Origin: Pseudomonadales bacterium
Lineage (GTDB): Bacteria; Pseudomonadota; Gammaproteobacteria; Pseudomonadales; Azotimanducaceae
Assembly (NCBI GenBank): GCA_022448765.1
Contig: JAKUTI010000042.1
Location: 1-14,439 of the forward strand
DNA: 14,439 nucleotides
Direction: 5' to 3'
The notes beneath the pieces were generated by a model. That model saw only the letters and a list, made by a program, of their open reading frames with translations. It ran no database searches and was not told where the DNA came from. Positions 14,307 through 14,439 of this stretch are shown piece by piece. The translations under genes and the position numbers were made by a program. Every line of letters starts with the position of its first letter. Positions within the stretch are counted from its first letter, which is position 1.

Positions 14307-14439
14307 GTGAGATTTATTGCTGGATTTGGTTTGATCGTTTGCGTGTCACTTTTGTTTCCAGATTTCGCTTTCGCGCAAGAAAGCGAAAGCGAGGAAATCG
14401 AGGAAATCGTAGTGACCGGCAGCTACATCAAAGGGCAAA
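14307..14439 (+). CDS. TonB-dependent outer-membrane receptor, N-terminal part (runs off the window)
   Basis: The frame begins with GTG (14307), preceded by GGAGAAGGGA, and is open to the window edge (44 codons). Residues 1-23 form a signal peptide: R2, a hydrophobic core (FIAGFGLIVCVSLLF) and an AFA|Q cleavage site. The mature start is acidic (ESESEEIEE) and leads into EEIVVTGSYIKG, the TonB-box and plug-domain start found in many TonB-dependent receptors of marine and freshwater gammaproteobacteria. Such receptors import iron chelates, cobalamin or glycans using energy from TonB-ExbBD. The substrate cannot be told from this fragment. There is no Fur box in its upstream region, so iron regulation is not indicated. 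It is driven by the TTGACA/TATATA promoter. Confidence 0.85.
   Translation, partial: MRFIAGFGLIVCVSLLFPDFAFAQESESEEIEEIVVTGSYIKGQ

Overview
The window is ordinary chromosomal housekeeping DNA of a gammaproteobacterium. The evidence is the conserved block rpsP-rimM-trmD next to ffh, divergent from a ypjD/corB pair (the same neighbourhood as in E. coli), the long single-chain PurL with a fused glutaminase domain, PurT, TadA, and the start of a TonB-dependent outer-membrane receptor. Base composition looks close to balanced. The genus cannot be named from the sequence. TGA, TAA and TAG all act as stops, so the standard bacterial code is in use. I found no phage, insertion sequence, CRISPR array, tRNA or rRNA gene.

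Left part (1-3075, minus strand): ffh (SRP GTPase) lies upstream of rpsP (ribosomal protein S16), rimM (30S maturation factor) and trmD (tRNA m1G37 methyltransferase). The last three are almost contiguous and look like one operon with a promoter just upstream of rpsP. trmD carries an in-frame TGA about 50 codons before its expected end, and the family-like sequence continues in the same frame after it. Between ffh and the next gene is a divergent promoter region with a near-perfect Fur box.

Centre left (3076-5189, plus strand): a CcsA/YpjD-type membrane protein is followed after 2 bases by a CNNM/CorB-type transporter-like protein. They form a two-gene operon whose predicted promoter is covered by the Fur box.

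Centre (5199-8940, minus strand): a gamma-class carbonic anhydrase-like protein overlaps purT by 4 bases. A 320-base region with two GC-rich hairpins, a 10-base palindrome and a possible 17-codon upstream ORF follows. Then comes leuA (long, yeast/actinobacterial-like form), convergent with corB. A zinc-ribbon Nudix hydrolase (9055-9600, plus) diverges from the carbonic anhydrase gene.

Right part (9622-14439): tadA and purL lie in tandem on the minus strand. PurT and PurL, the third and fourth steps of purine synthesis, are therefore in the same neighbourhood but not in one operon. A 314-base AT-rich intergenic region follows, with an 11-base tandem repeat, a good sigma70 promoter and a long leader with three small hairpins. 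It leads into the first 44 codons of a TonB-dependent receptor that runs off the window.

I see no clearly new multi-gene system. The points most worth checking are the trmD nonsense codon, the Fur box in front of ypjD-corB, the structured leader of the TonB receptor gene, and the region upstream of leuA.
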